A stretch of DNA of 64,000 bases from Roseivivax jejudonensis (lineage in GTDB: Bacteria > Pseudomonadota > Alphaproteobacteria > Rhodobacterales > Rhodobacteraceae), in contig NZ_FWFK01000005.1 of NCBI RefSeq assembly GCF_900172265.1, positions 341,117-405,116 on the forward strand, written 5' to 3'. Positions 52,601-61,293 of this stretch are shown here, piece by piece. The notes under the pieces were generated by a model that was not told where the DNA came from, made no database searches, and was given only the letters and a program-made list of their open reading frames with translations. The translations under genes and the position numbers were made by a program. Numbering within the stretch: position 1 is the stretch's first letter; the number at the start of each line of letters is the position of its first letter.

Positions 52601-53854
52601 TCAGCGCAGGGCCCGCCCCTTGACGATCGCGTCGGGACCGAACCGGTCGCGGATCCGGTCCGTCGCACGCTCTGCCTCGTGGCGCAGGATCGCCTGCGGA
52701 TCGAGGAGGTCGGGCATCCGGTCCGCCGCTTCGGCGCTGCAGATGTCGGACAGGCCGACGCCCAAAAGCCGATAGGCCTGCCCGCGCGGGACGGCGTCGA
52801 ACAGATGGCGTGCCTCCCGGTAGAGCCTGTCGGCGATCTGCGTGGGTTCGCGCAGGGCATGGCGCCGCGAGATCAGGGTGAAGTCCGCCCGCTTGAGCTT
52901 CAGCACCACGACGCGCCCGGCGAGGCCCTTGGCCTTGGCGCGGTCGGCCACCTTTTCGGCCATGCGCCAGAGATGCCCGTCGAGGAGGTCGCGGTCGGCC
53001 GTGTCCTCGTGAAATGTCGTCTCGTTCGAGATCGACTTCATCGGAGCGTTCGCGGAGACGCGGCGGTGATCCTCGCCGCGCGCGAGGTGCCACAGCCGCG
53101 TGCCCATGGATCCGAAGCGCGCGGTCAATTCGCGCTCGTCCCAGCGCATGAGGTCGTCGAAGGTGCGGATCCCCGCGCGCTCCAGACTGTCCTGCGCCGC
53201 GGCGCCGACGCCCCAGATCAGGCGGACCGGCTTGTCGCGCAGGAACTCGCGGGTCTCGGCCGCGCCGATCACGGAGAACCCGTGCGGCTTGTCGAGGTCC
53301 GAGGCGATCTTGGCGAGGAACTTGTTGTGCGACAGACCGACCGACCCGGTGATGCCGAGTTCGGTCCGCATCCGCCGCACGAGGCGCGCCAGCATGATCG
53401 CTGGCGGTGCGCCGTGCAGCCGCTCCGTTCCCGTCAGATCGAGGAATGCCTCGTCGAGCGACAGCGGCTCCACCGCCGGGGTCATGTCTTCCATCATCGC
53501 GCGAATCTGGCGGCTGATGTCGGCATAGAGCTGCATCCGCGGCTTGATGATCACCGCGTCAGGGCAGAGGTCGAGCGCCTTGAACATCGGCATCGCCGAC
53601 CGCACGCCGCGAATGCGGGCGACGTAGCAGGCCGTGGACACGACGCCGCGCCGGCCGCCGCCGATGATCACCGGCTTGTCGGCAAGCTCCGGGTTGTCGC
53701 GTTTCTCCACGGAGGCGTAGAACGCGTCACAGTCCATGTGCGCGATCGACAGCGACCGCAGTTCGTCATGGGCCACGACGCGCGGAGACCGGCATGCGGG
53801 GCAACGGCGCCCGGCATCGAACTCGGTGAGGCAGTCGCGGCAGAGGGCAGGCAT
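52601..53854 (-). CDS. dinB: DNA polymerase IV (DinB) with N-terminal zinc ribbon
   Basis: A 417-residue Y-family polymerase. Catalytic blocks are SIAHMDCDAFYASVEKR (Asp41) and PLSLDEAFLDLTG, followed by the helix-hairpin-helix thumb (LIWGVGAAAQDSLERAGI) and a little-finger domain. Before residue 30 it carries Cys5-x2-Cys8 and Cys18-x2-Cys21, a probable zinc ribbon absent from E. coli DinB. No obvious beta-clamp motif stands out at the C terminus. It copies past lesions with low fidelity. Confidence 0.93.
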   Translation of the reverse strand: MPALCRDCLTEFDAGRRCPACRSPRVVAHDELRSLSIAHMDCDAFYASVEKRDNPELADKPVIIGGGRRGVVSTACYVARIRGVRSAMPMFKALDLCPDAVIIKPRMQLYADISRQIRAMMEDMTPAVEPLSLDEAFLDLTGTERLHGAPPAIMLARLVRRMRTELGITGSVGLSHNKFLAKIASDLDKPHGFSVIGAAETREFLRDKPVRLIWGVGAAAQDSLERAGIRTFDDLMRWDERELTARFGSMGTRLWHLARGEDHRRVSANAPMKSISNETTFHEDTADRDLLDGHLWRMAEKVADRAKAKGLAGRVVVLKLKRADFTLISRRHALREPTQIADRLYREARHLFDAVPRGQAYRLLGVGLSDICSAEAADRMPDLLDPQAILRHEAERATDRIRDRFGPDAIVKGRALR

Positions 53855-53907
53855 CGCGGGACCTTTCGGTGGTGGCCGCAAGATAGGCGCAGGAGGCGCG
53901 CAGCACC

Positions 53908-54411
53908 ATGGCGGAGCCCGCAGAACCGTTCGTCGGCGCGAAGCTCCTGCTGTTTGTCGGCGACAGCGTCGTCGTGATCCGACGCGACGAGCGCCCCGAT
54001 ATCCCGTGGCCCGGGCGCCTCGATTTTCCCGGAGGCGGGCGAGAGGGGTTTGAGGACCCGGAGGAGTGCGTCTTGCGCGAGACCGAAGAAGAGATCGGGC
54101 TGAGGCTCACGCGGTCCGATCTGCATGTCGTCGGCACGCGCCGATCGGATGCCGGTGTGAGCTGGTTCTTTGCCGCGCGGCTGCCGGCGGACGCGCAGAA
54201 TGCGATCCGGCTCGGCTCGGAAGGCACGGAGTGGATGCGGCTCGATCCACACGACTTCGCACGACGCACAGACGCCGTGCCACACTTCCGCCATATTATG
54301 TCGGAGTATCTGGAGACGATCGGGGGAAAAAAGATGCCGGGACCGGCAGACGGGCCGGTCCCGGCGGTAAGGGTCTTCGGGACAGGGAAAGACCCTCAGG
54401 GAACAAGATGA
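53908..54411 (+). CDS. Nudix hydrolase
   Basis: A 167-residue protein with a full Nudix box G-x5-E-x7-RETEEEIGL (residues 43-65), in which the Glu residues bind metal. Substrates are nucleoside diphosphate derivatives; the exact one cannot be told. AGGAGG precedes ATG 53908. The last 25 codons include a perfect hairpin and low-conservation residues, so the functional protein may end effectively near residue 140. Confidence 0.88.
   Translation: MAEPAEPFVGAKLLLFVGDSVVVIRRDERPDIPWPGRLDFPGGGREGFEDPEECVLRETEEEIGLRLTRSDLHVVGTRRSDAGVSWFFAARLPADAQNAIRLGSEGTEWMRLDPHDFARRTDAVPHFRHIMSEYLETIGGKKMPGPADGPVPAVRVFGTGKDPQGTR
54336..54365 (+). terminator. Hairpin within the 3' end of the Nudix gene
   Basis: A perfect 12-bp stem (GCCGGGACCGGC / GCCGGTCCCGGC) with a 6-base loop. 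It lies inside the coding frame, about 46 bases before the stop, with no T-run; its role may be 3'-end protection. Confidence 0.4.
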
Positions 54412-54421
54412 TAACGTCGCC

Positions 54422-54742
54422 TCAGGCGGCGCGGTTCCCGAACAGCTGACCGAAAAAGCGCTGGATCGGGGCGACCACGCCGGCGGGCGCAGTTTCGTCC
54501 TCTTCGGGCGCGACGTAGGACCGGATGGTGCCCGGCTGGTCGAGCGAGCGGATGGCCTCGCGGCGCAGTCCGGCGATCGCGGCCCACTCCGATGTGGAGA
54601 CCGGCGCTTCGTAACTAGAAGCGACGCGAACCGGCCCGCGGTCTGTGGGCACGGTTACAAGCGCCTCGAACGCGCTCTCTGCCGGATTGTAACGGACGGC
54701 GCCGACGTCATTGTCGGCGTGGATTTGGATGGCCTGTTGCAT
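54422..54742 (-). CDS. Hypothetical protein
   Basis: A 106-residue protein I do not recognise. The N-terminal half looks like beta strands (AIQIHADNDVGAVRYNP), the middle is mixed helix, and the tail ends IQRFFGQLFGNRAA. No signal or membrane segment. ATG 54742 has GAGGTGC upstream. It converges with the Nudix gene and follows the OMP-decarboxylase-like gene by 86 bases on the same strand. Confidence 0.65.
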   Translation of the reverse strand: MQQAIQIHADNDVGAVRYNPAESAFEALVTVPTDRGPVRVASSYEAPVSTSEWAAIAGLRREAIRSLDQPGTIRSYVAPEEDETAPAGVVAPIQRFFGQLFGNRAA

Positions 54743-54828
54743 GCTGCACCTCGACACTCGCTCCTTGTTTACGAAGCACAAACGTGTCGGGGCGCGCCGC
54801 GTTCCCGGCGTCGGCGCGGATCCGCCGG

Positions 54829-55443
54829 TCAGGGCAGCGTCGCGAGAAGATCGCTTGCAGCCCGAACGGGGTCCGCGGCCTCGGTGATCGAGCGGCCGAC
54901 GACCACGTGATCGGCGCCGCCGCGCAGGGCCTCCGCGGCATGCTCGCCGGCGTCGAGGCCGTTCGCGATGACCAGCTTTCCGTTTGCGGCCGGACGCTGC
55001 CGGACCGTCGCGACGGAAATCGCGGGCACGATGATCCCGTGCGCACCGGCGGCAAACGCGTCATCCGCCATCGTCGCCACGCGCGCGGCGTTGGAATGAT
55101 CGCGGTGCGCCGCAAGGATGCGCGTCGCCGTGCCAGACACGGCTGACGTTCCGGCGCGCAGAACCTCCACGTCGTTGTCGACGGTCAGGTAATCGATCTC
55201 GAACTGCGCGAGCCCGTGGACGGCATCCGCGACCTCTTCGGCGATACCGCCGAGGCGCAGGTCCAGAAGAATGCTCTTACCGTGCTGCTGCTTGAGTTCG
55301 TTGGCCAAGGCGAGCGCACCGCCCGTCAGCATGCCGAGGCCGATGCGGTAGAACCCGATGCTGTCGCCGAGTCGTTCGGAAATGGTCAAACCGGTGAGGG
55401 CTTCGCGGACATCGAGCGCGACGATGAGCTGCGGACGTGCGAT
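54829..55443 (-). CDS. PyrF-like protein lacking catalytic lysines (OMP-decarboxylase pseudoenzyme)
   Basis: About 204 residues with clear OMP-decarboxylase layout: QLIVALDV, GDSIGFYRIGLGMLTGG, LDLRLGGIAEEV, and a C-terminal GADHVVVGRSITEA phosphate loop. The essential lysines are replaced (Lys of FYKIGL is Arg33; DxKxxD reads Asp61-Leu-Arg63-Leu-Gly-Gly66), so decarboxylation is not expected. The conserved ALD strand lies upstream of the first usual in-frame start (TTG 55389). The codon at the expected start is ATC (55443), with GGGAGAG properly spaced before it, as if ATG had mutated. The frame is otherwise intact. It may be a repurposed phosphate-binding barrel or an early pseudogene. Confidence 0.62.
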   Translation of the reverse strand: MARPQLIVALDVREALTGLTISERLGDSIGFYRIGLGMLTGGALALANELKQQHGKSILLDLRLGGIAEEVADAVHGLAQFEIDYLTVDNDVEVLRAGTSAVSGTATRILAAHRDHSNAARVATMADDAFAAGAHGIIVPAISVATVRQRPAANGKLVIANGLDAGEHAAEALRGGADHVVVGRSITEAADPVRAASDLLATLP

Positions 55444-55473
55444 CGGCTCTCTCCCATGTCCTGTTGGGCCTTG

Positions 55474-55533
55474 GCGGGTCGTAGACCCGCGTTAGGTGGA
55501 ATGCTCGATCGCGGGAACGGAGTCCGTTCCCGC
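55474..55533. promoter_or_regulatory. Two perfect hairpins in the divergent pyrF-like/Ser-rich region
   Basis: GCGGGTC-GTA-GACCCGC (55474-55490) and GCGGGAACGG-AGT-CCGTTCCCGC (55511-55533). Both lie between the divergent genes and could be operators or leader-RNA stems of the Ser-rich gene. Confidence 0.5.
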
Positions 55534-55573
55534 ATCGTTGATCGTAGATATTTCCAACAGGGCGGAGATTGCA

Positions 55574-57244
55574 ATGGCCGACGAAGAGAGCACCACGGGC
55601 ACCACGAAGGGCGGTCCGCCGTCGGGCGAACCCAAGGGAAAACCGGCGGCCAAACCGTCGAGCGTGGCACCGATCACGCTCGGTGCCGCAGTCGTCGTCG
55701 CCCTTGCCATCGCCATCACGTTGAACCTGACGAACGGCGGCGAAGCCGAGACCCAGACCGCGGAGTCGACGGAAAGCTCCTCCGAAGGCATGGAAGGCGG
55801 GGATACCGCATCGGCCAATGCCTCCGGCGAAGAGACCGGGACCGAAGCCGAGGCTTCGGAAACGGCCGACGCCGAGGCCCAGGCTTCCGAAGGCTCGGGC
55901 ACCGAGACCGCCAGTGAGGGCGAGGACGCGGCTGCGACCGAGGGCGAAGGCACCGACACGGCGTCGGCGTCCGAAGGGTCCGCAACTGCGACGTCGGGCG
56001 GCGAGAGCGAAACCGCATCCAGCGAAAGCGCGGACTCGTCGAGCGGTGAGGACACCGCGTCGGCCGACGCCGGATCGGAATCCGGCGATGCGGCGGCCGG
56101 GGCGCAGAGTGCCGATGCATCGGGCTCCGAGGAAGGCTCCGCAGCCGAAACCGAGCAGGCGTCGGCCGAGGGCGATGCATCTGCCACCGAAACCGAGCAG
56201 GCGGCATCGTCCAGCGACGGCGAAAGCCAGAGCGGCGAAGGCGAAATGCAGATGGCGCAGGCGTCGGGCAGCTCCGGCAGCGGCCAGGGCACCTCGGGTG
56301 AGTCCGGATCCACCGCGACGCCGACGGCCGAAAGCGGAAGCTCCAGCGAGAGCCAGAGTGGTTCGTCCGACGACGCATCTCCGGAGAGTGGTACCGACGC
56401 CGCTGCGTCCGAACAGGGTGGCGACGCCGAAGCGTCCGGCGGCTCGTCCGACCAGTCCGGCGAAGCCGCATCCGAAAGCGGATCGGCCGAGCAGAGCGGT
56501 GATGCCGCGGCATCGGCCGGGTCGTCCAGCGAGGGCGACAGCGCATCCGGCGAAAGCGGATCGTCCGATCAGAGTGGCGACTCGGCTTCGGGTGAAAGTG
56601 GTTCGTCGGAGAACGGCAGCGACGCTTCGGCGGAAAGCGGAGCCTCCGAAGAGAGCGGTGATGCCGCAGCTTCTTCGGGCAGCGGGTCGCAGTCGAGCGG
56701 CAGCGAAGGTGGCGATGCGGCCAGCGAAAGCGGGTCGTCGAGCGACACTGCAGCAGCTTCGGGTGCTGCGGCCGGTGCGGGTGCAGCCGCACAGAGCGGA
56801 TCGTCAGACCAAAGCAGCAGCGGCGACAGCCAGCAGAGCGGTGACAGCCAGCAGAGCGGTGACAGCCAGCAGAGCGGTGACAGCCAGCAGAGCGGTGACA
56901 GCCAGCAGAGCGGTGATGCGCAGGCGAGCGGCGGGTCCTCCGACCAGAGCGGTTCGTCCGAGAGCCAGAGCGCATCGTCCGAGAGCGGGTCGTCCGGCGA
57001 CGGCGAGAGCCAGTCCAGCGAGAGCGCGTCCGACAGCAGCTCGGGTTCCGGCGAGCAGTCCGGCGCAATGTCCGCCGAGGACATGCAGGCGCTGAGCGAA
57101 GCGGCGACTCAGGCAATGGAAGCTGCGCGCTCGGCAGCCGAAGCCGCCTCTGCCGCGGAAACGCGCGCCGACGAAGCCGCACAGGCCGCGGCCGCCGCGT
57201 TCGAGCGTCTTCGCGAGGCGAGCGAGGCGATTGCGAACCAGTAA
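55574..57244 (+). CDS. Membrane-anchored Ser/Glu/Ala/Gly-rich low-complexity protein
   Basis: 556 residues. A short charged N terminus precedes one membrane helix (about 31-51). About 440 residues of Ser, Glu, Gly, Asp, Ala and Gln follow with almost no hydrophobic residues, including DSQQSG repeated five times from residue 418. The final 58 residues (499-556) are a helical Ala/Glu segment (EAATQAMEAARSAAEAASAAE). The long part is probably an extended, highly acidic periplasmic or surface stalk with a coiled-coil tip. GGCGGAG precedes ATG 55574; an in-frame start at 55496 is less likely. No family recognised. It is followed by a strong terminator. Confidence 0.8.
   Translation: MADEESTTGTTKGGPPSGEPKGKPAAKPSSVAPITLGAAVVVALAIAITLNLTNGGEAETQTAESTESSSEGMEGGDTASANASGEETGTEAEASETADAEAQASEGSGTETASEGEDAAATEGEGTDTASASEGSATATSGGESETASSESADSSSGEDTASADAGSESGDAAAGAQSADASGSEEGSAAETEQASAEGDASATETEQAASSSDGESQSGEGEMQMAQASGSSGSGQGTSGESGSTATPTAESGSSSESQSGSSDDASPESGTDAAASEQGGDAEASGGSSDQSGEAASESGSAEQSGDAAASAGSSSEGDSASGESGSSDQSGDSASGESGSSENGSDASAESGASEESGDAAASSGSGSQSSGSEGGDAASESGSSSDTAAASGAAAGAGAAAQSGSSDQSSSGDSQQSGDSQQSGDSQQSGDSQQSGDSQQSGDAQASGGSSDQSGSSESQSASSESGSSGDGESQSSESASDSSSGSGEQSGAMSAEDMQALSEAATQAMEAARSAAEAASAAETRADEAAQAAAAAFERLREASEAIANQ
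56825..56914 (+). repeat. 18-bp tandem repeat, five perfect copies
   Basis: GACAGCCAGCAGAGCGGT occurs five times without change, followed by a degenerate sixth copy (GATGCGCAGGCGAGCGGC). In frame it encodes DSQQSG units, so copy number can change without frameshift. Confidence 0.95.
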
Positions 57245-57270
57245 CCCGAGCGGACACGACCGCTTCGGAA

Positions 57271-57299
57271 GGGCGCCCCCCGCGCGGGGCGCCCTTTTT
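57271..57299 (+). terminator. Rho-independent terminator of the Ser-rich gene
   Basis: Stem GGGCGCCCC / GGGGCGCCC with a GC loop and a TTTTT tail, 27 bases after the stop codon. Confidence 0.88.
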
Positions 57300-57313
57300 C
57301 ATGCTGTGACAAT

Positions 57314-57341
57314 CTTGCATCGCCCCGCGCGTTCCCCATCT
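57314..57341 (+). promoter_or_regulatory. Sigma-32 heat-shock promoter of clpB
   Basis: CTTGCAT (57314-57320), a 13-base spacer and CCCCATCT (57334-57341) closely match the CTTGAAA-N13-CCCCATNT consensus. It lies 80 bases before clpB. Confidence 0.8.
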
Positions 57342-57420
57342 CTTGAGTGAGGCCCCGGCGAGGGTGCGCCGCGAAGCGGGCACCCCGAGACAGGGGCGCT
57401 TTTGAGAAGGAGAGACAGCC

Positions 57421-60042
57421 ATGAACTTGGAAAAGTTCACGGAACGCGCGCGCGGGTTCATTCAGGCGGCGCAGACGATCGCGATGCGCGAGAACCATCA
57501 GAAGCTCGCGCCAGAGCACATCCTCAAGGCGCTGCTCGACGATACGGAGGGCTTGGCCTCCAACCTCATCACGCGGGCTGGCGGTGCGCCGGAGCGTGTG
57601 CGCCAGGCGCTCGATCTGAAAATCGCGAAGATCCCCAAAGTTTCCGGTGACGCGGGACAGGTCTATCTCGACAGCTCCACCGGCCGCGTGCTCGACGAAG
57701 CCGAGAAGATCGCGCAGAAGGCGGGCGACAGCTTCGTGCCGGTCGAGCGCATGCTGACCGCGCTCGCCGTGGTGAAGAGCCCGGCGAAGGAAGCCCTGGA
57801 GGCCGGTGCCGTGTCGGCGCAGGGGCTCAACGCGGCGATCAATGACATCCGAAAGGGCCGCACGGCCGATAGCGCCAACGCCGAGGAAGGCTACGACGCC
57901 CTGAAGAAGTATGCGATGGACCTGACCGAGCGTGCGGAGCAGGGCAAGATCGACCCGATCATCGGCCGTGACGACGAGATCCGCCGCGCCATGCAGGTGC
58001 TGAGCCGCCGGACCAAGAACAACCCCGTGCTGATCGGTGAACCCGGCGTCGGCAAGACGGCGATCGCCGAGGGCCTCGCGCTGCGCATCGTCAACGGCGA
58101 CGTGCCGGAATCCCTGCGAAACAAACGCCTGCTGGCGCTCGACATGGGGGCGCTGATCGCGGGCGCGAAGTATCGCGGCGAGTTCGAAGAGCGGCTCAAG
58201 GCCATCCTGAAGGAGATCGAGGCCGCTGCGGGCGAGATCATCCTGTTCATCGACGAGATGCACACGCTCGTGGGGGCGGGCAAGGCCGACGGCGCGATGG
58301 ATGCCTCGAACCTGCTCAAGCCGGCGCTGGCGCGCGGCGAACTGCACTGCGTCGGAGCGACGACGCTGGACGAGTACCGCAAGCACGTCGAGAAGGACGC
58401 GGCGCTCGCACGGCGATTCCAGCCGGTGATGGTGCAGGAGCCGACGGAGGAGGACACCGTGTCCATCCTGCGCGGCATCAAGGAAAAGTACGAATTGCAC
58501 CATGGCGTGCGGATTTCGGACAGTGCGCTGGTCGCCGCCGCGCATCTGTCCAACCGCTACATCACCGACCGCTTCCTGCCGGACAAGGCGATCGACCTCG
58601 TCGACGAGGCCGCCAGCCGCCTGCGGATGGAGGTGGACTCCAAGCCCGAGGAACTGGACGCGCTGGACCGGCAGATCCTGCAGATGCAGATCGAGCAGGA
58701 GGCGCTGCGCAAGGAGGACGATGCCGCGTCGAAGGACCGGCTCGAGAAGCTCGAGCGCGAACTGGCGGAACTGCAGGAGCGGGCGTCCGAGATGACCGCG
58801 AAATGGCAGGCCGAGCGCGACAAGCTCGCGTCCGCGCGCGAACTCAAGGAGCAGCTGGACAAGGCACGCGCGGACCTGGAGATCGCCAAGCGCAACGGCG
58901 ACCTCGCGAAGGCGGGCGAGCTGAGCTACGGCATCATCCCGGGACTCGAGAAGCAGCTGGGCGAGGCCGAGCAGGCCGAGGCCGAAGGCGAGATGATGGT
59001 CGAGGAGGCCGTGCGCCCCGAGCAGATCGCCCAGGTCGTCGAGCGCTGGACCGGGATCCCGACGTCCAAGATGCTCGAGGGCGAGCGCGAGAAGCTCCTG
59101 CGCATGGAGGACGGGCTGCACAAGCGCGTCATCGGGCAGGACCAGGCCGTGAAGGCGGTGGCCAACGCCGTGCGCCGGGCGCGTGCGGGTCTGAACGACG
59201 AGAACCGCCCGCTGGGGTCGTTCCTGTTTCTCGGGCCCACCGGCGTGGGCAAGACCGAGCTGACGAAGGCCGTGGCGGAATTTCTCTTCGACGACGACCA
59301 GGCGATGGTGCGCATCGACATGTCGGAGTTCATGGAGAAGCACGCGGTCGCGCGCCTGATCGGTGCGCCCCCGGGCTATGTCGGCTATGACGAAGGCGGC
59401 GTCCTGACCGAGGCGGTGCGGCGCCGGCCCTACCAGGTCGTGCTGTTCGACGAGGTCGAGAAAGCCCATCCGGACGTGTTCAACGTGCTCCTGCAGGTGC
59501 TCGACGACGGGGTGCTGACCGACGGACAGGGCCGCACGGTCGATTTCAAGCAGACGCTGATCGTGCTCACCTCCAACCTCGGCAGCCAGGCGCTCAGCCA
59601 GCTTCCCGATGGTGCGGACAGCGGCGCGGCCAAGCGCGACGTGATGGACGCGGTGCAGGCCCATTTCCGGCCGGAGTTCCTCAACCGGCTCGATGAGACG
59701 ATCATCTTCGACCGCCTCAAGCGCGAGGACATGGCCGGCATCGTCGATATCCAGGTGGCGCGCCTTCTCAAGCGTCTGGCCCAGCGGAAGATCTCGCTGG
59801 AACTCGACGAGGGCGCGAAGTCCTGGCTCGCCGACGAGGGCTACGACCCGGTCTTCGGAGCGCGCCCGCTCAAGCGGGTGATCCAGCGCGCGCTGCAGGA
59901 TCCGTTGGCCGAGATGATCCTGTCCGGCGACGTGGCGGATGGCGCGACGATCCCGGTGCATGCCGGATCCGACGGGCTGGTGATCGGCGATCGTGTGGCA
60001 GCCTCGAGCCGTCCGCGGCCCGACGACGCCGTGGTTCACTGA
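57421..60042 (+). CDS. clpB: ATP-dependent disaggregase ClpB
   Basis: An 873-residue Hsp100 chaperone. Clp N domain (1-145), first AAA ring with GEPGVGKT (from residue 206), a middle coiled-coil domain (about 410-530) rich in Glu, Lys and Arg, and second AAA ring with GPTGVGKT (from 605). The middle domain distinguishes ClpB from ClpA. It pulls apart protein aggregates with DnaK. A GAAGGAG site precedes the ATG, and a sigma-32-type promoter lies upstream. Confidence 0.97.
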   Translation: MNLEKFTERARGFIQAAQTIAMRENHQKLAPEHILKALLDDTEGLASNLITRAGGAPERVRQALDLKIAKIPKVSGDAGQVYLDSSTGRVLDEAEKIAQKAGDSFVPVERMLTALAVVKSPAKEALEAGAVSAQGLNAAINDIRKGRTADSANAEEGYDALKKYAMDLTERAEQGKIDPIIGRDDEIRRAMQVLSRRTKNNPVLIGEPGVGKTAIAEGLALRIVNGDVPESLRNKRLLALDMGALIAGAKYRGEFEERLKAILKEIEAAAGEIILFIDEMHTLVGAGKADGAMDASNLLKPALARGELHCVGATTLDEYRKHVEKDAALARRFQPVMVQEPTEEDTVSILRGIKEKYELHHGVRISDSALVAAAHLSNRYITDRFLPDKAIDLVDEAASRLRMEVDSKPEELDALDRQILQMQIEQEALRKEDDAASKDRLEKLERELAELQERASEMTAKWQAERDKLASARELKEQLDKARADLEIAKRNGDLAKAGELSYGIIPGLEKQLGEAEQAEAEGEMMVEEAVRPEQIAQVVERWTGIPTSKMLEGEREKLLRMEDGLHKRVIGQDQAVKAVANAVRRARAGLNDENRPLGSFLFLGPTGVGKTELTKAVAEFLFDDDQAMVRIDMSEFMEKHAVARLIGAPPGYVGYDEGGVLTEAVRRRPYQVVLFDEVEKAHPDVFNVLLQVLDDGVLTDGQGRTVDFKQTLIVLTSNLGSQALSQLPDGADSGAAKRDVMDAVQAHFRPEFLNRLDETIIFDRLKREDMAGIVDIQVARLLKRLAQRKISLELDEGAKSWLADEGYDPVFGARPLKRVIQRALQDPLAEMILSGDVADGATIPVHAGSDGLVIGDRVAASSRPRPDDAVVH

Positions 60043-60068
60043 TCGCGGCTCATGGCCTGATCGACACG

Positions 60069-60099
60069 AAAGGGGCGACCTATTCCGGTCGCCCCTTTT
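60069..60099. terminator. Bidirectional terminator between clpB and fasciclin genes
   Basis: Stem AAAGGGGCGACC / GGTCGCCCCTTT (12 bp) with a TATTCC loop and A/T runs on both sides. Confidence 0.87.
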
Positions 60100-60132
60100 C
60101 GTCCGCGGTCGATTGTACCGTGGCCGGTGCTG

Positions 60133-60642
60133 TCAGGCCGGCTCCGGCGGCTGCAGAACGGACGCGATCTTGTGGACGTAGCCGTTTGGTACCTCCAGCC
60201 CCGGCTGAAGCATCTTGGCCGATCCGATGAGAAGCGTTTCGCCCTCCTCGATCCGAAGGCTGGTGCCGGCCAGCGTCTCGAACGTCGTGCCCGGGTTCAG
60301 GCTGTCTGGATCGAGCCGCTGCGGCACGACGTGATGGGACAACAGCCGGCGCAGGCGCTCGGCATTCTCTTCGGCCACGAGGTCGTTCAGCGTGGCCTCC
60401 CCGAGTTCTTCGAAGGCCGAGTTGACCGGTGCGAACACGGTGAACGGCCCCGGCTCCTGCAGCGTATCGACGATATCGGCCGCCACTAGGAGCGACGCCA
60501 GCATGTCGAGGTCGCGATCGGACGACACGACGCCAGCCACGGTTTCGGAGGTCGGATCCTCCATCTGGGCCCAGAGCCGCGCCGGCAGCAGCGGCAGAAG
60601 GGCGGCGGACAGCGATCCGACGATAAGCGTTCTTCGATTCAT
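60133..60642 (-). CDS. Exported fasciclin-domain protein (1)
   Basis: A 169-residue protein with a signal peptide (MNRRTLIVGSLSAALL, cleavage near LWAQ) and one FAS1 domain: FTVFAPVNSAFEEL (H1 motif) and HHVVP followed by the C-terminal NGYVHKIASVL strand (H2). FAS1 domains act in adhesion or matrix interaction. An AAGGAG site precedes the ATG. It is the last of three leftward fasciclin genes, 38 bases after the second. Confidence 0.88.
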   Translation of the reverse strand: MNRRTLIVGSLSAALLPLLPARLWAQMEDPTSETVAGVVSSDRDLDMLASLLVAADIVDTLQEPGPFTVFAPVNSAFEELGEATLNDLVAEENAERLRRLLSHHVVPQRLDPDSLNPGTTFETLAGTSLRIEEGETLLIGSAKMLQPGLEVPNGYVHKIASVLQPPEPA

Positions 60643-60680
60643 GGCGATGGTCTCCTTGAATGTCAGAAGGGCGGGGCGCC

Positions 60681-61169
60681 TCATGCGGGGCGCAGCACGC
60701 GGTTGATCTGGTGGATCACGCCGTTCGTCGCGCTGAGGCCGGCTTCGCCTACGAAGGCGGTGCCGACGCGCAGGCTGCCGCCCGTGCCGTCCACGGGAAG
60801 CATCGGTCCGGCGAGCGTCGGCAGACTGCGGCGCCGGCCGATCAGTTCGAACGCGCCGAACTCGCCGGGGACGATATGGTAGGACAGGATCCGCCGCAGC
60901 GTCGGGCGGAGCGCCGGTGTCATCAAGCGGGCCAGCTCGCGCTGACCGACGTGGTCGAACGCCGCGAGGTTCGGAGCGAAGACGGTGTAGGGGCCCGATT
61001 GCGACAGCAGCCCACCGAGGTCAGCGGCGATCAAAGCGTCGCACAATGTCAGGAACTGCGCATTGGCGCCGAGCCGGGCGTTGAGGTCGAGCCCGTAGGT
61101 CCAGCTGAGCGCCGGCGTGGCACCGAACGCGGCTGCGGCGGAAGCGGACAGGAATGTGCGGCGGTCCAT
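60681..61169 (-). CDS. Exported fasciclin-domain protein (2)
   Basis: A 162-residue protein with an N-terminal signal (MDRRTFLSASAAAAFGA; the RR-x-F-L pattern hints at Tat export) and one FAS1 domain: YTVFAPNLAAFDHV, SYHIVPGE and NGVIHQINRVL. It is more divergent than its neighbours. GGAGGG precedes ATG 61169. It probably forms a transcript with fasciclin 1. Confidence 0.86.
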   Translation of the reverse strand: MDRRTFLSASAAAAFGATPALSWTYGLDLNARLGANAQFLTLCDALIAADLGGLLSQSGPYTVFAPNLAAFDHVGQRELARLMTPALRPTLRRILSYHIVPGEFGAFELIGRRRSLPTLAGPMLPVDGTGGSLRVGTAFVGEAGLSATNGVIHQINRVLRPA

Positions 61170-61293
61170 GCGACGCCCTCCAGAATGCGTGTCATTCAGA
61201 AAACTAGAGCGTCGTGCCGGCGAAGGTAGCCCCGCGCCGGAGTGGGCGATGCGCCGCCGGGCCGGCAGCGCATCACCTCTGTCATCGTGCAGA

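Noticed and set aside
56825..56914. Regular 18-bp repeats considered as a CRISPR array
   Set aside because: Units are directly abutting with no spacers and encode DSQQSG in frame; it is a coding minisatellite.
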